This document shows, piece after piece, positions 44,057 through 55,124 of a stretch of 64,000 bases of DNA. The notes beneath the pieces were generated by a model that made no database searches, had not been told where the DNA came from, and saw only the letters and a list, made by a program, of their open reading frames with translations. Source of the DNA: Glandiceps talaboti. Taxonomy: Eukaryota > Hemichordata > Enteropneusta > Spengelidae. The position numbers were made by a program, and so were the translations under genes. Where the stretch lies: the NCBI RefSeq assembly GCF_964340395.1, contig NC_135562.1, forward strand, positions 20,342,626-20,406,625, in the 5' to 3' direction. Position 1 is the first letter of the stretch. Each line of letters begins with the position of its first letter.

Positions 44057-44885
44057 TTCTAATTTATTTCACACTTTTCCTGACAATCATTACAATATAA
44101 ATTTATCTAATGTTGATGCCCACTTAAATAACGTATTAAAGTGGTGCAATGTAAATAAACTTACCATTAATCATCTCAAAACAAACTACATTCTATTTAG
44201 AAATACTAGGAGAAAAATATCCCTTGAAGGTTCTCTCCACATTAGTAGTAGGGTTATTGACGAAGTGGAGTCAACAACCTTTGTTGGTGTTATTTTAGAT
44301 AAACACCTAAATTGGTCAAAGCATATTCAAATGGTAAACTCCACTGTTAGGAAAAAAGTTGGTATTTTGTTCAAATTAAGACATTTTGTACCTAAAGATA
44401 TCCTTATTCTGATATACAAATCTTTTATCCAACCACACATCACCTATGGTATTGAAGTATGGGGATCTACATATTCATCACATCTGACATGTATTCACAA
44501 GTCTCAAAAAATGGCAGTCAGAGCTATTACTTTTAGTTGTATCTCTGCACATTCTAACAATTTATTTAGTGAACTTCAAATTCTTGATATATTCAAATTA
44601 CATAAACTCCAACTTTGTACTTTCATGTATGATTTATTAACCAACAGGTTACCTCACCGTTTTACAGATTATTGCACTCCACCAGTTCATGAATATAGTA
44701 CTAGGTTCAAGGGTAGGGGAAATCTCCTTCTACCTAAAGTAATCACATCCATAGGCAAGTTTGCAATATGTTTCACAGGTACGGCCTTTTGGAACAGTCT
44801 ACCACCTAGTATTAGATCACAACCATCTAGAACTTCATTTCGTGATTCACTAAAAAACACACTCATTAAAGACTATGTCCACTAA
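44033..44885 (+). pseudogene. retrotransposon ORF2, 3' part: RT motif C onward and C-terminal domain
   Basis: This continues the preceding reading frame after a one-base shift. It opens with the motif C block FADD at 44046-44057, then the WCNVNKLTIN block, FVGVILDKHLNWSKHI, the thumb-like region with YKSFIQPHITYGIEVWGS, and a C-terminal region (TRFKGRGNLLLPK, GTAFWNSLPPSIR) conserved among CR1/L2-like proteins. It ends at TAA 44883-44885. Apart from the single frame change the coding capacity is uninterrupted, so this copy is young. The ATG at 44010 lies in the overlap and is not a genuine start. Confidence 0.87.
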
Positions 44886-45148
44886 TTGTACATTTTGTAT
44901 TTATTTAATTATTTATTTGTATTTATGTTATTTGTATCTGATATTTTCTTTACTTGTACACTGCCCTCTAGTTGCTTTGCTTTAGTAACGTTGTAACATT
45001 CCAGTGTCTACGGTGTCAGACTCGACTAGCATTATGCTATTTTTCTGACTCCCATTACCAAATTATCAACCTGTATTTACTTTATTGTGCAAACTGTAAA
45101 AAAAATCTTATATATGGTAATAAAACAAATCGTATCGTATCGTATCGT
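44886..45148 (+). other. 3' UTR, AATAAA and ATCGT-repeat tail of the retrotransposon
   Basis: AT-rich 3' part without a real ORF. It includes TGTACACTGCCCT, close to TGTACTCTGCCCT in the truncated element, a long A run, AATAAA at 45119-45124, and ATCGT four times at 45129-45148. The satellite starts again directly after the tail. A 76-codon ORF that crosses from here into the satellite is chance. Confidence 0.85.
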
Positions 45149-48100
45149 AAGTTAGAAACATTTGCTTTAGCTATCATGACTACAGCGTGTAGCAAAATTT
45201 GAATACATTACAATATCATATTGAAAATATAAATTGCTAAACTATTTTGTTTAATTCTCTTTCATATGGAACACCCGAGATGGATAGCAAGACCCAAGAT
45301 GGAGTACCAAGACCCAAGATGGAAAGCAAGACCCAAGATGGATGGATGTGATTACCAATCTCAAGGCAGACGTAAGTTAATAATTGTCTTATAAAGTCCT
45401 TTTACCTGATATTAATTAGTATTACACATAGGAACATTAGAAGTTAGAAACATTTGCTTTAGCTATCATGACTGCAGCGTGTAGCAAAATTCGAATACAT
45501 TACAATGTCATATTGTAAGTATAAATTGCTAAACTATTTTGTTTAATTCTCTTTCATATGGAACACCCGAGATGGATAGCAAGACCCAAGATGGAGTACC
45601 AAGACCCAAGATGGAAAGCAAGACCCAAGATGGATGGATGTGATTACCAATCTCAAGACAGACGTAAGTTAATAATTGTATTATAAAGTCCTTTTACCTG
45701 ATATTAATTAGTATTACACATAGGAACATTAGAAGTTAGAAACATTTGCTTTAGCTATCATGACTGCAGCGTGTAGCAAAATTCGAATACATTACAATGT
45801 CATATTGTAAGTATAAATTGCTAAACTATTTTGTTTAATTCTCTTTCATATGGAACACCCGAGATGGAGAGCAAGACCCAAGATGGAGTACCAAGACCCA
45901 AGATGGAAAGCAAGACCCAAGATGGATGGATGTGATTACCAATCTCAAGGCAGACGTAAGTTACTAATTGTCTTATAAAGTCCTTTTACCTGATATTAAT
46001 TAGTATTACACATAGGAAGAATAGAAGTTAGAAACATTTGCTTTAGCTATCATGACTGCAGCGTGTAGCAAAATTTGAATACATTACAATGTCATATTGA
46101 ACATATAAATTGCTAAACTATTTTGTTTAACTCTCTTTCATACGGAACACCCGAGATGGATAGCAAGACCCAAGATGGAGTACCAAGACCCAAGATGAAT
46201 ACCAAGACCCTAGATGGATGGATGTGATTACCAATCTCAAGGCAGACGTATGTTACTAATTGTATTATAAAGTCCTTTTACCTGATATTAATTAGTATTA
46301 CACATAGGAACATTAGAATTTAGAAACATTTGCTTTAGCTATCATGACTGCAGCGTGTAGCAAAATTCGAATACATTACAATGTCATATTGTAAGTATAA
46401 ATTGCTAAACTATTTTGTTTAATTCTCTTTCATATGGAACACCCGAGATGGATAGCAAGACCCAAGATGGAGTACCAAGACCCAAGATGGAAAGCAAGAC
46501 CCAAGATGGATGGATGTGATTACCAATCTCAAGGCAGACGTAAGTTAATAATTGTATTATAAAGTCCTTTTACCTGATATTAATTAGTATTACACATAGG
46601 AACATTAGAAGTTAGAAACATTTGCTTTAGCTATCATGACTGCAGCGTGTAGCAAAATTCGAATACATTACAATGTCATGTTGTAAGTATAAATTGCTAA
46701 ACTATTTTGTTTAATTCTCTTTCATATGGAACACCCGAGATGGAGAGCAAGACCCAAGATGGAGTACCAAGACCCAAGATGGAAAGCAAGACCCAAGATG
46801 GATGGATGTGATTACCAATCTCAAGGCAGACGTAAGTTACTAATTGTCTTATAAAGTCCTTTTACCTGATATTAATTAGTATTACACATAGGAACATTAG
46901 AATTTAGAAACATTTGCTTTAGCTATCATGACTGCAGCGTGTAGCAAAATTTGAATACATTACAATGTCATATTGTAAGTATAAATTGCTAAACTATTTT
47001 GTTTAATTCTCTTTCATATGGAACACCCGAGATGGATAGCAAGATCCAAGATGGAGTACCAAGACCCAAGATGGAAAGCAAGACCCAAGATGGATGGATG
47101 TGATTACCAATCTCAAGGCAGACGTAAGTTACTAATTGTATTATAAAGTCCTTTTACCTGATATTAATTAGTATTACACATAGGAACATTAGAAGTTAGA
47201 AACATTTGCTTTAGCTATCATGACTACAGCGTGTAGCAAAATTTGAATACATTACAATATCATATTGAAAATATAAATTGCTAAACTATTTTGTTTAATT
47301 CTCTTTCATATGGAACACCCGAGATGGATAGCAAGACCCAAGATGGAGTACCAAGACCCAAGATGGAAAGCAAGACCCAAGATGGATGGATGTGATTACC
47401 AATCTCAAGGCAGACGTAAGTTAATAATTGTCTTATAAAGTCCTTTTACCTGATATTAATTAGTATTACACATAGGAACATTAGAAGTTAGAAACATTTG
47501 CTTTAGCTATCATGACTGCAGCGTGTAGCAAAATTCGAATACATTACAATGTCATATTGTAAGTATAAATTGCTAAACTATTTTGTTTAATTCTCTTTCA
47601 TATGGAACACCCGAGATGGATAGCAAGACCCAAGATGGAGTACCAAGACCCAAGATGGAAAGCAAGACCCAAGATGGATGGATGTGATTACCAATCTCAA
47701 GACAGACGTAAGTTAATAATTGTATTATAAAGTCCTTTTACCTGATATTAATTAGTATTACACATAGGAACATTAGAAGTTAGAAACATTTGCTTTAGCT
47801 ATCATGACTGCAGCGTGTAGCAAAATTCGAATACATTACAATGTCATATTGTAAGTATAAATTGCTAAACTATTTTGTTTAATTCTCTTTCATATGGAAC
47901 ACCCGAGATGGAGAGCAAGACCCAAGATGGAGTACCAAGACCCAAGATGGAAAGCAAGACCCAAGATGGATGGATGTGATTACCAATCTCAAGGCAGACG
48001 TAAGTTACTAATTGTCTTATAAAGTCCTTTTACCTGATATTAATTAGTATTACACATAGGAAGAATAGAAGTTAGAAACATTTGCTTTAGCTATCATGAC

Positions 48101-51100
48101 TGCAGCGTGTAGCAAAATTTGAATACATTACAATGTCATATTGAAAATATAAATTGCTAAACTATTTTGTTTAACTCTCTTTCATACGGAACACCCGAGA
48201 TGGATAGCAAGACCCAAGATGGAGTACCAAGACCCAAGATGAATACCAAGACCCTAGATGGATGGATGTGATTACCAATCTCAAGGCAGACGTATGTTAC
48301 TAATTGTATTATAAAGTCCTTTTACCTGATATTAATTAGTATTACACATAGGAACATTAGAATTTAGAAACATTTGCTTTAGCTATCATGACTGCAGCGT
48401 GTAGCAAAATTCGAATACATTACAATGTCATATTGTAAGTATAAATTGCTAAACTATTTTGTTTAATTCTCTTTCATATGGAACACCCGAGATGGATAGC
48501 AAGACCCAAGATGGAGTACCAAGACCCAAGATGGAAAGCAAGACCCAAGATGGATGGATGTGATTACCAATCTCAAGGCAGACGTAAGTTAATAATTGTA
48601 TTATAAAGTCCTTTTACCTGATATTAATTAGTATTACACATAGGAACATTAGAAGTTAGAAACATTTGCTTTAGCTATCATGACTGCAGCGTGTAGCAAA
48701 ATTCGAATACATTACAATGTCATGTTGTAAGTATAAATTGCTAAACTATTTTGTTTAATTCTCTTTCATATGGAACACCCGAGATGGAGAGCAAGACCCA
48801 AGATGGAGTACCAAGACCCAAGATGGAAAGCAAGACCCAAGATGGATGGATGTGATTACCAATCTCAAGGCAGACGTAAGTTACTAATTGTCTTATAAAG
48901 TCCTTTTACCTGATATTAATTAGTATTACACATAGGAACATTAGAATTTAGAAACATTTGCTTTAGCTATCATGACTGCAGCGTGTAGCAAAATTTGAAT
49001 ACATTACAATGTCATATTGTAAGTATAAATTGCTAAACTATTTTGTTTAATTCTCTTTCATATGGAACACCCGAGATGGATAGCAAGATCCAAGATGGAG
49101 TACCAAGACCCAAGATGGAAAGCAAGACCCAAGATGGATGGATGTGATTACCAATCTCAAGGCAGACGTAAGTTACTAATTGTATTATAAAGTCCTTTTA
49201 CCTGATATTAATTAGTATTACACATAGGAACATTAGAAGTTAGAAACATTTGCTTTAGCTATCATGACTGCAGCGTGTAGCAAAATTTGAATACATTACA
49301 ATATCATATTGAAAATATAAATTGCTAAACTATTTTGTTTAATTCTCTTTCATATGGAACACCCGAGATGGATAGCAAGACCCAAGATGGAGTACCAAGA
49401 CCCAAGATGGAAAGCAAGACCCAAGATGGATGGATGTGATTACCAATCTCAAGGCAGACGTAAGTTAATAATTGTCTTATAAAGTCCTTTTACCTGATAT
49501 TAATTAGTATTACACATAGGAACATTAGAATTTAGAAACATTTGCTTTAGCTATCATGACTGCAGCGTGTAGCAAAATTCGAATACATTACAATGTCATA
49601 TTGTAAGTATAAATTGCTAAACTATTTTGTTTAATTCTCTTTCATATGGAACACCCGAGATGGAGAGCAAGACCCAAGATGGAGTACCAAGACCCAAGAT
49701 CGAAAGCAAGACCCAAGATGGATGGATGTGATTACCAATCTCAAGGCAGACGTAAGTTACTAATTGTCTTATAAAGTCCTTTTACCTGATATTAATTAGT
49801 ATTACACATAGGAAGAATAGAAGTTAGAAACATTTGCTTTAGCTATCATGACTGCAGCGTGTAGCAAAATTTGAATACATTACAATGTCATATTGAAAAT
49901 ATAAATTGCTAAACTATTTTGTTTAACTCTCTTTCATATGGAACACCCGAGATGGATAGCAAGACCCAAGATGGTGTACCAAGACCCAAGATGGATACCA
50001 AGACCCTAGATGGATGGATGTGATTACCAATCTCAAGGCAGACGTAAGTTACTAATTGTCTTATAAAGTCCTTTTACCTGATATTAATTAGTATTACACA
50101 TAGGAACATTAGAATTTAGAAACATTTGCTTTAGCTATCATGACTGCAGCGTGTAGCAAAATTTGAATACATTACAATGTCATATTGTAAGTATAAATTG
50201 CTAAACTATTTTGTTTAATTCTCTTTCATATGGAACACCCGAGATGGATAGCAAGACCCAAGATGGAGTACCAAGACCCAAGATGAATACCAAGACCCTA
50301 GATGGATGGATGTGATTACCAATCTCAAGGCAGACGTAAGTTACTAATTGTATTATAAAGTCCTTTTACCTGATATTAATTAGTATTACACATAGGAACA
50401 TTAGAATTTAGAAACATTTGCTTTAGCTATCATGACTGCAGCGTGTAGCAAAATTCGAATACATTACAATGTCATATTGTAAGTATAAATTGCTAAACTA
50501 TTTTGTTTAATTCTCTTTCATATGGAACACCCGAGATGGATAGCAAGACCCAAGATGGAGTACCAAGACCCAAGATGGAAAGCAAGACCCAAGATGGATG
50601 GATGTGATTACCAATCTCAAGGCAGACGTAAGTTACTAATTGTATTATAAAGTCCTTTTACCTGATATTAATTAGTATTACACATAGGAACATTAGAAGT
50701 TAGAAACATTTGCTTTAGCTATCATGACTGCAGCGTGTAGCAAAATTCGAATACATTACAATGTCATGTTGTAAGTATAAATTGCTAAACTATTTTGTTT
50801 AATTCTCTTTCATATGGAACACCCGAGATGGAGAGCAAGACCCAAGATGGAGTACCAAGACCCAAGATGGAAAGCAAGACCCAAGATGGATGGATGTGAT
50901 TACCAATCTCAAGGCAGACGTAAGTTACTAATTGTCTTATAAAGTCCTTTTACCTGATATTAATTAGTATTACACATAGGAAGAATAGAAGTTAAAAACA
51001 TTTGCTTTAGCTATCATGACTGCAGCGTGTAGCAAAATTTGAATGCATTACAATGTCATATTGAAAATATAAATTGCTAAACTATTTTGTTTAACTCTCT

Positions 51101-54100
51101 TTCATATGGAACACCCGAGATGGATAGCAAGACCCAAGATGGAGTACCAAGACCCAAGATGGATACCAAGACCCTAGATGGATGGATGTGATTACCAATC
51201 TCAAGGCAGACGTAAGTTACTAATTGTCTTATAAAGTCCTTTTACCTGATATTAATTAGTATTACACATAGGAACATTAGAATTTAGAAACATTTGCTTT
51301 AGCTATCATGACTGCAGCGTGTAGCAAAATTTGAATACATTACAATGTCATATTGTAAGTATAAATTGCTAAACTATTTTGTTTAATTCTCTTTCATATG
51401 GAACACCCGAGATGGATAGCAAGATCCAAGATGGAGTACCAAGACCCAAGATGGAAAGCAAGACCCAAGATGGATGGATGTGATTACCAATCTCAAGGCA
51501 GACGTAAGTTACTAATTGTATTATAAAGTCCTTTTACCTGATATTAATTAGTATTACACATAGGAACATTAGAAGTTAGAAACATTTGCTTTAGCTATCA
51601 TGACTGCAGCGTGTAGCAAAATTTGAATACATTACAATATCATATTGAAAATATAAATTGCTAAACTATTTTGTTTAATTCTCTTTCATATGGAACACCC
51701 GAGATGGATAGCAAGACCCAAGATGGAGTACCAAGACCCAAGATGGAAAGCAAGACCCAAGATGGATGGATGTGATTACCAATCTCAAGGCAGACGTAAG
51801 TTAATATTTGTCTTATAAAGTCCTTTTACCTGATATTAATTAGTATTACACATAGGAACATTAGAAGTTAGAAACATTTGCTTTAGCTACCATGACTGCA
51901 GCGTGTAGCAAAATTCGAATACATTACAATGTCATATTGTAAGTATAAATTGCTAAACTATTTTGTTTAATTCTCTTTCATATGGAACACCCGAGATGGA
52001 TAGCAAGACCCAAGATGGAGTACCAAGACCCAAGATGGAAAGCAAGACCCAAGATGGATGGATGTGATTACCAATCTCAAGGCAGACGTAAGTTAATAAT
52101 TGTATTATAAAGTCCTTTTACCTGATATTAATTAGTATTACACATAGGAACATTAGAAGTTAGAAACATTTGCTTTAGCTATCATGACTGCAGCGTGTAG
52201 CAAAATTTGAATACATTACAATGTCATATTGTAAGTATAAATTGCTAAACTATTTTGTTTAATTCTCTTTCATATGGAACACCCGAGATGGATAGCAAGA
52301 CCCAAGATGGAGTACCAAGACCCAAGATGGAAAGCAAGACCCAAGATGGATGGATGTGATTACCAATCTCAAGGCAGACGTAAGTTACTAATTGTATTAT
52401 AAAGTTCTTTTACCTGATATTAATTAGTATTACACATAGGAACATTACAAGTTAGAAACATTTGCTTTAGCTATCATGACTGCAGCGTGTAGCAAAATTT
52501 GAATACATTACAATATCATATTGAAAATATAAATTGCTAAACTATTTTGTTTAATTCTCTTTCATATGGAACACCCGAGATGGATAGCAAGACCCAAGAT
52601 GGAGTACCAAGACCCAAGATGGAAAGCAAGACCCAAGATGGATGGATGTGATTACCAATCTCAAGGCAGACGTAAGTTAATAATTGTCTTATAAAGTCCT
52701 TTTACCTGATATTAATTAGTATTACACATAGGAACATTAGAAGTTAGAAACATTTGCTTTAGCTACCATGACTGCAGCGTGTAGCAAAATTCGAATACAT
52801 TACAATGTCATATTGTAAGTATAAATTGCTAAACTATTTTGTTTAATTCTCTTTCATATGGAACACCCGAGATGGATAGCAAGACCCAAGATGGAGTACC
52901 AAGACCCAAGATGGAAAGCAAGACCCAAGACGGATGGATGTGATTACCAATCTCAAGGCAGACGTAAGTTAATAATTGTATTATAAAGTCCTTTTACCTG
53001 ATATTAATTAGTATTACACATAGGAACATTAGAAGTTAGAAACATTTGCTTTAGCTAACATGACTGCAGCGTGTAGCAACATTTGAATACATTACAATGT
53101 CATATTGTAAGTATAAATTGCTAAACTATTTTGTTTAATTCTCTTTCATATGGAACACCCGAGATGGAGAGCAAGACCCAAGATGGAGTACCAAGACCCA
53201 AGATGGAAAGCAAGACCCAAGATGGATGGATGTGATTACCAATCTCAAGGCAGACTTAAGTTACTAATTGTCTTATAAAGTCCTTTTACCTGATATTAAT
53301 TAGTATTACACATAGGAAGAATAGAAGTTAGAAACATTTGCTTTAGCTATCGTGACTGCAGCAAGTAGCAAAATTTGAATACATTACAATGTCATATTGA
53401 AAATATAAATTGCTAAACTATTTTGTTTAACTCTCTTTCATATGGAACACCCGAGATGGATAGCAAGACCCAAGATGGAGTACCAAGACCCAAGATGGAT
53501 GGATGTGATTACCAATCTCAAGGCAGACGTAAGTTACTAATTGTCTTATAAAGTCCTTTTACCTGATATTAATTAGTATTACACATAGGAAAAATAGAAG
53601 TTAGAAACATTTGCTTTAGCTATCATGACTGCAGCGTGTAGCAAAATTTGAATACATTACAATGTCATATTGAAAATATAAATTACTAAACTATTTTGTT
53701 TAACTCTCTTTCATATGGAACACCCGAGATGGATAGCAAGACCCAAGATGGAGTACCAAGACCCAAGATGGAAAGCAAGACCCAAGATGGATGGATGTGA
53801 TTACCAATCTCAAGGCAGACGTAAGTTACTAATTGTATTATAAAGTCCTTTTACCTGATATTAATTAGTATTACACATAGGAACATTAGAAGTTAGAAAC
53901 ATTTGCTTTAGCTATCATGACTGCAGCGTGTAGCAAAATTTGAATACATTACAATATCATATTGAAAATATAAATTGCTAAACTATTTTGTTTAATTCTC
54001 TTTCATATGGAACACCCGAGATGGATAGCAAGACCCAAGATGGAGTACCAAGACCCAAGATGGAAAGCAAGACCCAAGATGGATGGATGTGATTACCAAT

Positions 54101-54668
54101 CTCACGGCAGACGTAAGTTACTAATTGTATTATAAAGTCCTTTTACCTGATATTAATTAGTATTACACATAGGAACATTAGAAGTTAGAAACATTTGCTT
54201 TAGCTATCATGACTGCAGCGTGTAGCAAAATTCGAATACATTACAATGTCATATTGTAAGTATAAATTGCTAAACTATTTTGTTTAATTTTCTTTCATAT
54301 GGAACACCCGAGATGGATAGCAAGACCCAAGATGGAGTACCAAGACCCAAGATGGAAAGCAAGACCCAAGATGGATGGATGTGATTACCAATCTCAAGGC
54401 AGACATAAGTTAATAATTGTATTATAAAGTCCTTTTACCTGATATTAATTAGTATTACACATAGGAACATTAGAAGTTAGAAACATTTGCTTTAGCTATC
54501 ATGACTGCAGCGTGTAGCAAAATTCGAATACATTACAATGTCATATTGTAAGTATAAATTGCTAAACTATTTTGTTTAATTCTCTTTCATATGGAACACC
54601 CGAGATGGAGAGCAAGACCCAAGATGGAGTACCAAGACCTAAGATGGAAAGCAAGACCCAAGATGGAT
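45149..54668 (+). repeat. 292-bp satellite array, block 3 (about 33 monomers)
   Basis: Same monomer and orientation. The first copy is the right half of the monomer split by the retrotransposon and carries ACTACAG instead of ACTGCAG; a sister copy with the same change lies 2044 bp (seven monomers) further on, near 47226. Toward the right end private changes increase. One monomer near 53490 lacks a 19-bp sub-repeat, and donors change to CTTAAGT (near 53257) and CATAAGT (near 54405). The array passes into a strongly diverged unit at 54669. Confidence 0.97.
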
Positions 54669-54962
54669 GGATGTGATTACTAATCTGAAGGCAGACGTGA
54701 GTTAATAATTGTCTTATTAAGTTATTTTCCCTGATATTAATTAGTATTACACACTGGAACATTAGAAGTTAGAAACATTTGCTTAAGCTATCACGTCTGC
54801 AATGTTTAGCAAAATTAGAATATATTATAATATCAATTAATGCTATATATTGAAAAAGTAAATTGCTAAACTATTGTTTGATTAATTCACTTTCAGGTTG
54901 GACACCCAAGATGGATACAAAGACCAAGATGGATGGATGTGATTTCCAATCTCAAGGCAGAA
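54669..54962 (+). repeat. diverged terminal satellite unit
   Basis: Aligns over its length with the 292-bp monomer (GGATGTGATTAC, GATATTAATTAGTATTACAC, GAACATTAGAAGTTAGAAAC, AATTGCTAAACTATT). It has many substitutions and a short insertion around 54830-54845. It keeps a proper acceptor TTTCAG at 54891-54896, where the array has TTTCAT, and its exon-like part has two fewer sub-repeats. It is the right edge of the array and the best candidate for the ancestral unit. A minus-strand ORF of 66 codons (54562-54762) crossing this edge is the reverse reading of the sub-repeats, not a gene. Confidence 0.85.
54897..54962 (+). CDS. candidate 66-nt exon homologous to the satellite exon module
   Basis: Bounded by TTCACTTTCAG| and GCAGAA|GTGAGT, both good splice sites, with CTAAAC upstream as a possible branch point. 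Its length is 22 x 3, and two forward frames are open. One frame reads VGHPRWIQRPRWMDV onward and is phase 0-0. The other reads WTPKMDTKTKMDGC onward and is phase 1-1; the latter joins in frame to the exon at 55909. It contains two copies of the sub-repeat that is expanded in the array. Either a real alternative exon of the downstream gene or a relic of one. Protein function is not recognisable; the W/R/K/P/M/D composition simply reflects the sub-repeat. Confidence 0.45.
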
Positions 54963-55080
54963 GTGAGTCGATAATTTCGACACATACACTCAAGATTCGT
55001 TGAAAAATGGAAGGTATACACCAGTAGTGTAGCTTGATCATTCTCGTGTCTAATCGTATTGCTTTATTAAGTCATTTCAG

Positions 55081-55124
55081 GATGAAACTACAAGACCACC
55101 GAAGATGGTATGAAGACCCAAAAA
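55081..55124 (+). pseudogene. degenerate exon-like copy of the satellite sub-repeats
   Basis: Preceded by GTCATTTCAG and followed by GTAATT; an alternative donor GTATGA lies at 55108. The segment (CTACAAGACCACCGAAGATGG, then GAAGACCCAAAA) is similar to the satellite exon module. It therefore looks like another ancient paralogous exon 118 bp after the previous one. No combination with the 54897-54962 exon and the 55909 exon keeps a frame open, so it is probably dead or untranslated. Confidence 0.35.

Larger units (their letters stand above)
40625..45148 (+). mobile_element. near full-length non-LTR retrotransposon (CR1/L2-like), 4.5 kb
   Basis: The element sits in a satellite monomer at ATTAGAAG^TTAGAAAC, with AAG at both borders (40622-40624 and 45149-45151), giving a 3-bp target duplication. 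It has a 90-bp 5' leader, ORF1 (40715-41620), a 291-bp spacer up to the open start of ORF2 (41912), ORF2 (split by one frame change at 44025-44032), a 263-bp 3' part, AATAAA at 45119-45124 and four ATCGT units at 45129-45148. There are no LTRs, and no RNase H domain is recognisable. Gene order and motifs fit the CR1/L2 group of the Jockey superfamily; the exact clade needs a phylogeny. The satellite resumes at once on the right. Confidence 0.93.

Noticed and set aside
40625-45148. LTR retrotransposon or endogenous retrovirus
   Set aside because: No LTRs, protease, integrase or gag-like parts; the AP-like endonuclease and short-repeat tail mark a non-LTR element.
44972-45202. 76-codon ORF crossing the retrotransposon end into the satellite
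   Set aside because: It spans the insertion junction, so it cannot be an old gene and shows no motif.
1-54668. CRISPR-like regular array
   Set aside because: The whole 292-bp unit repeats with no unique spacers, and the context is eukaryotic.
1-54668. Tandem gene cluster such as rDNA, 5S or histone genes
   Set aside because: No conserved RNA or histone sequence in the monomer; open frames are about 50 codons and often stopped.
54562-54762. 66-codon minus-strand ORF
   Set aside because: It is the reverse reading of the satellite sub-repeats and is disrupted in other monomers.
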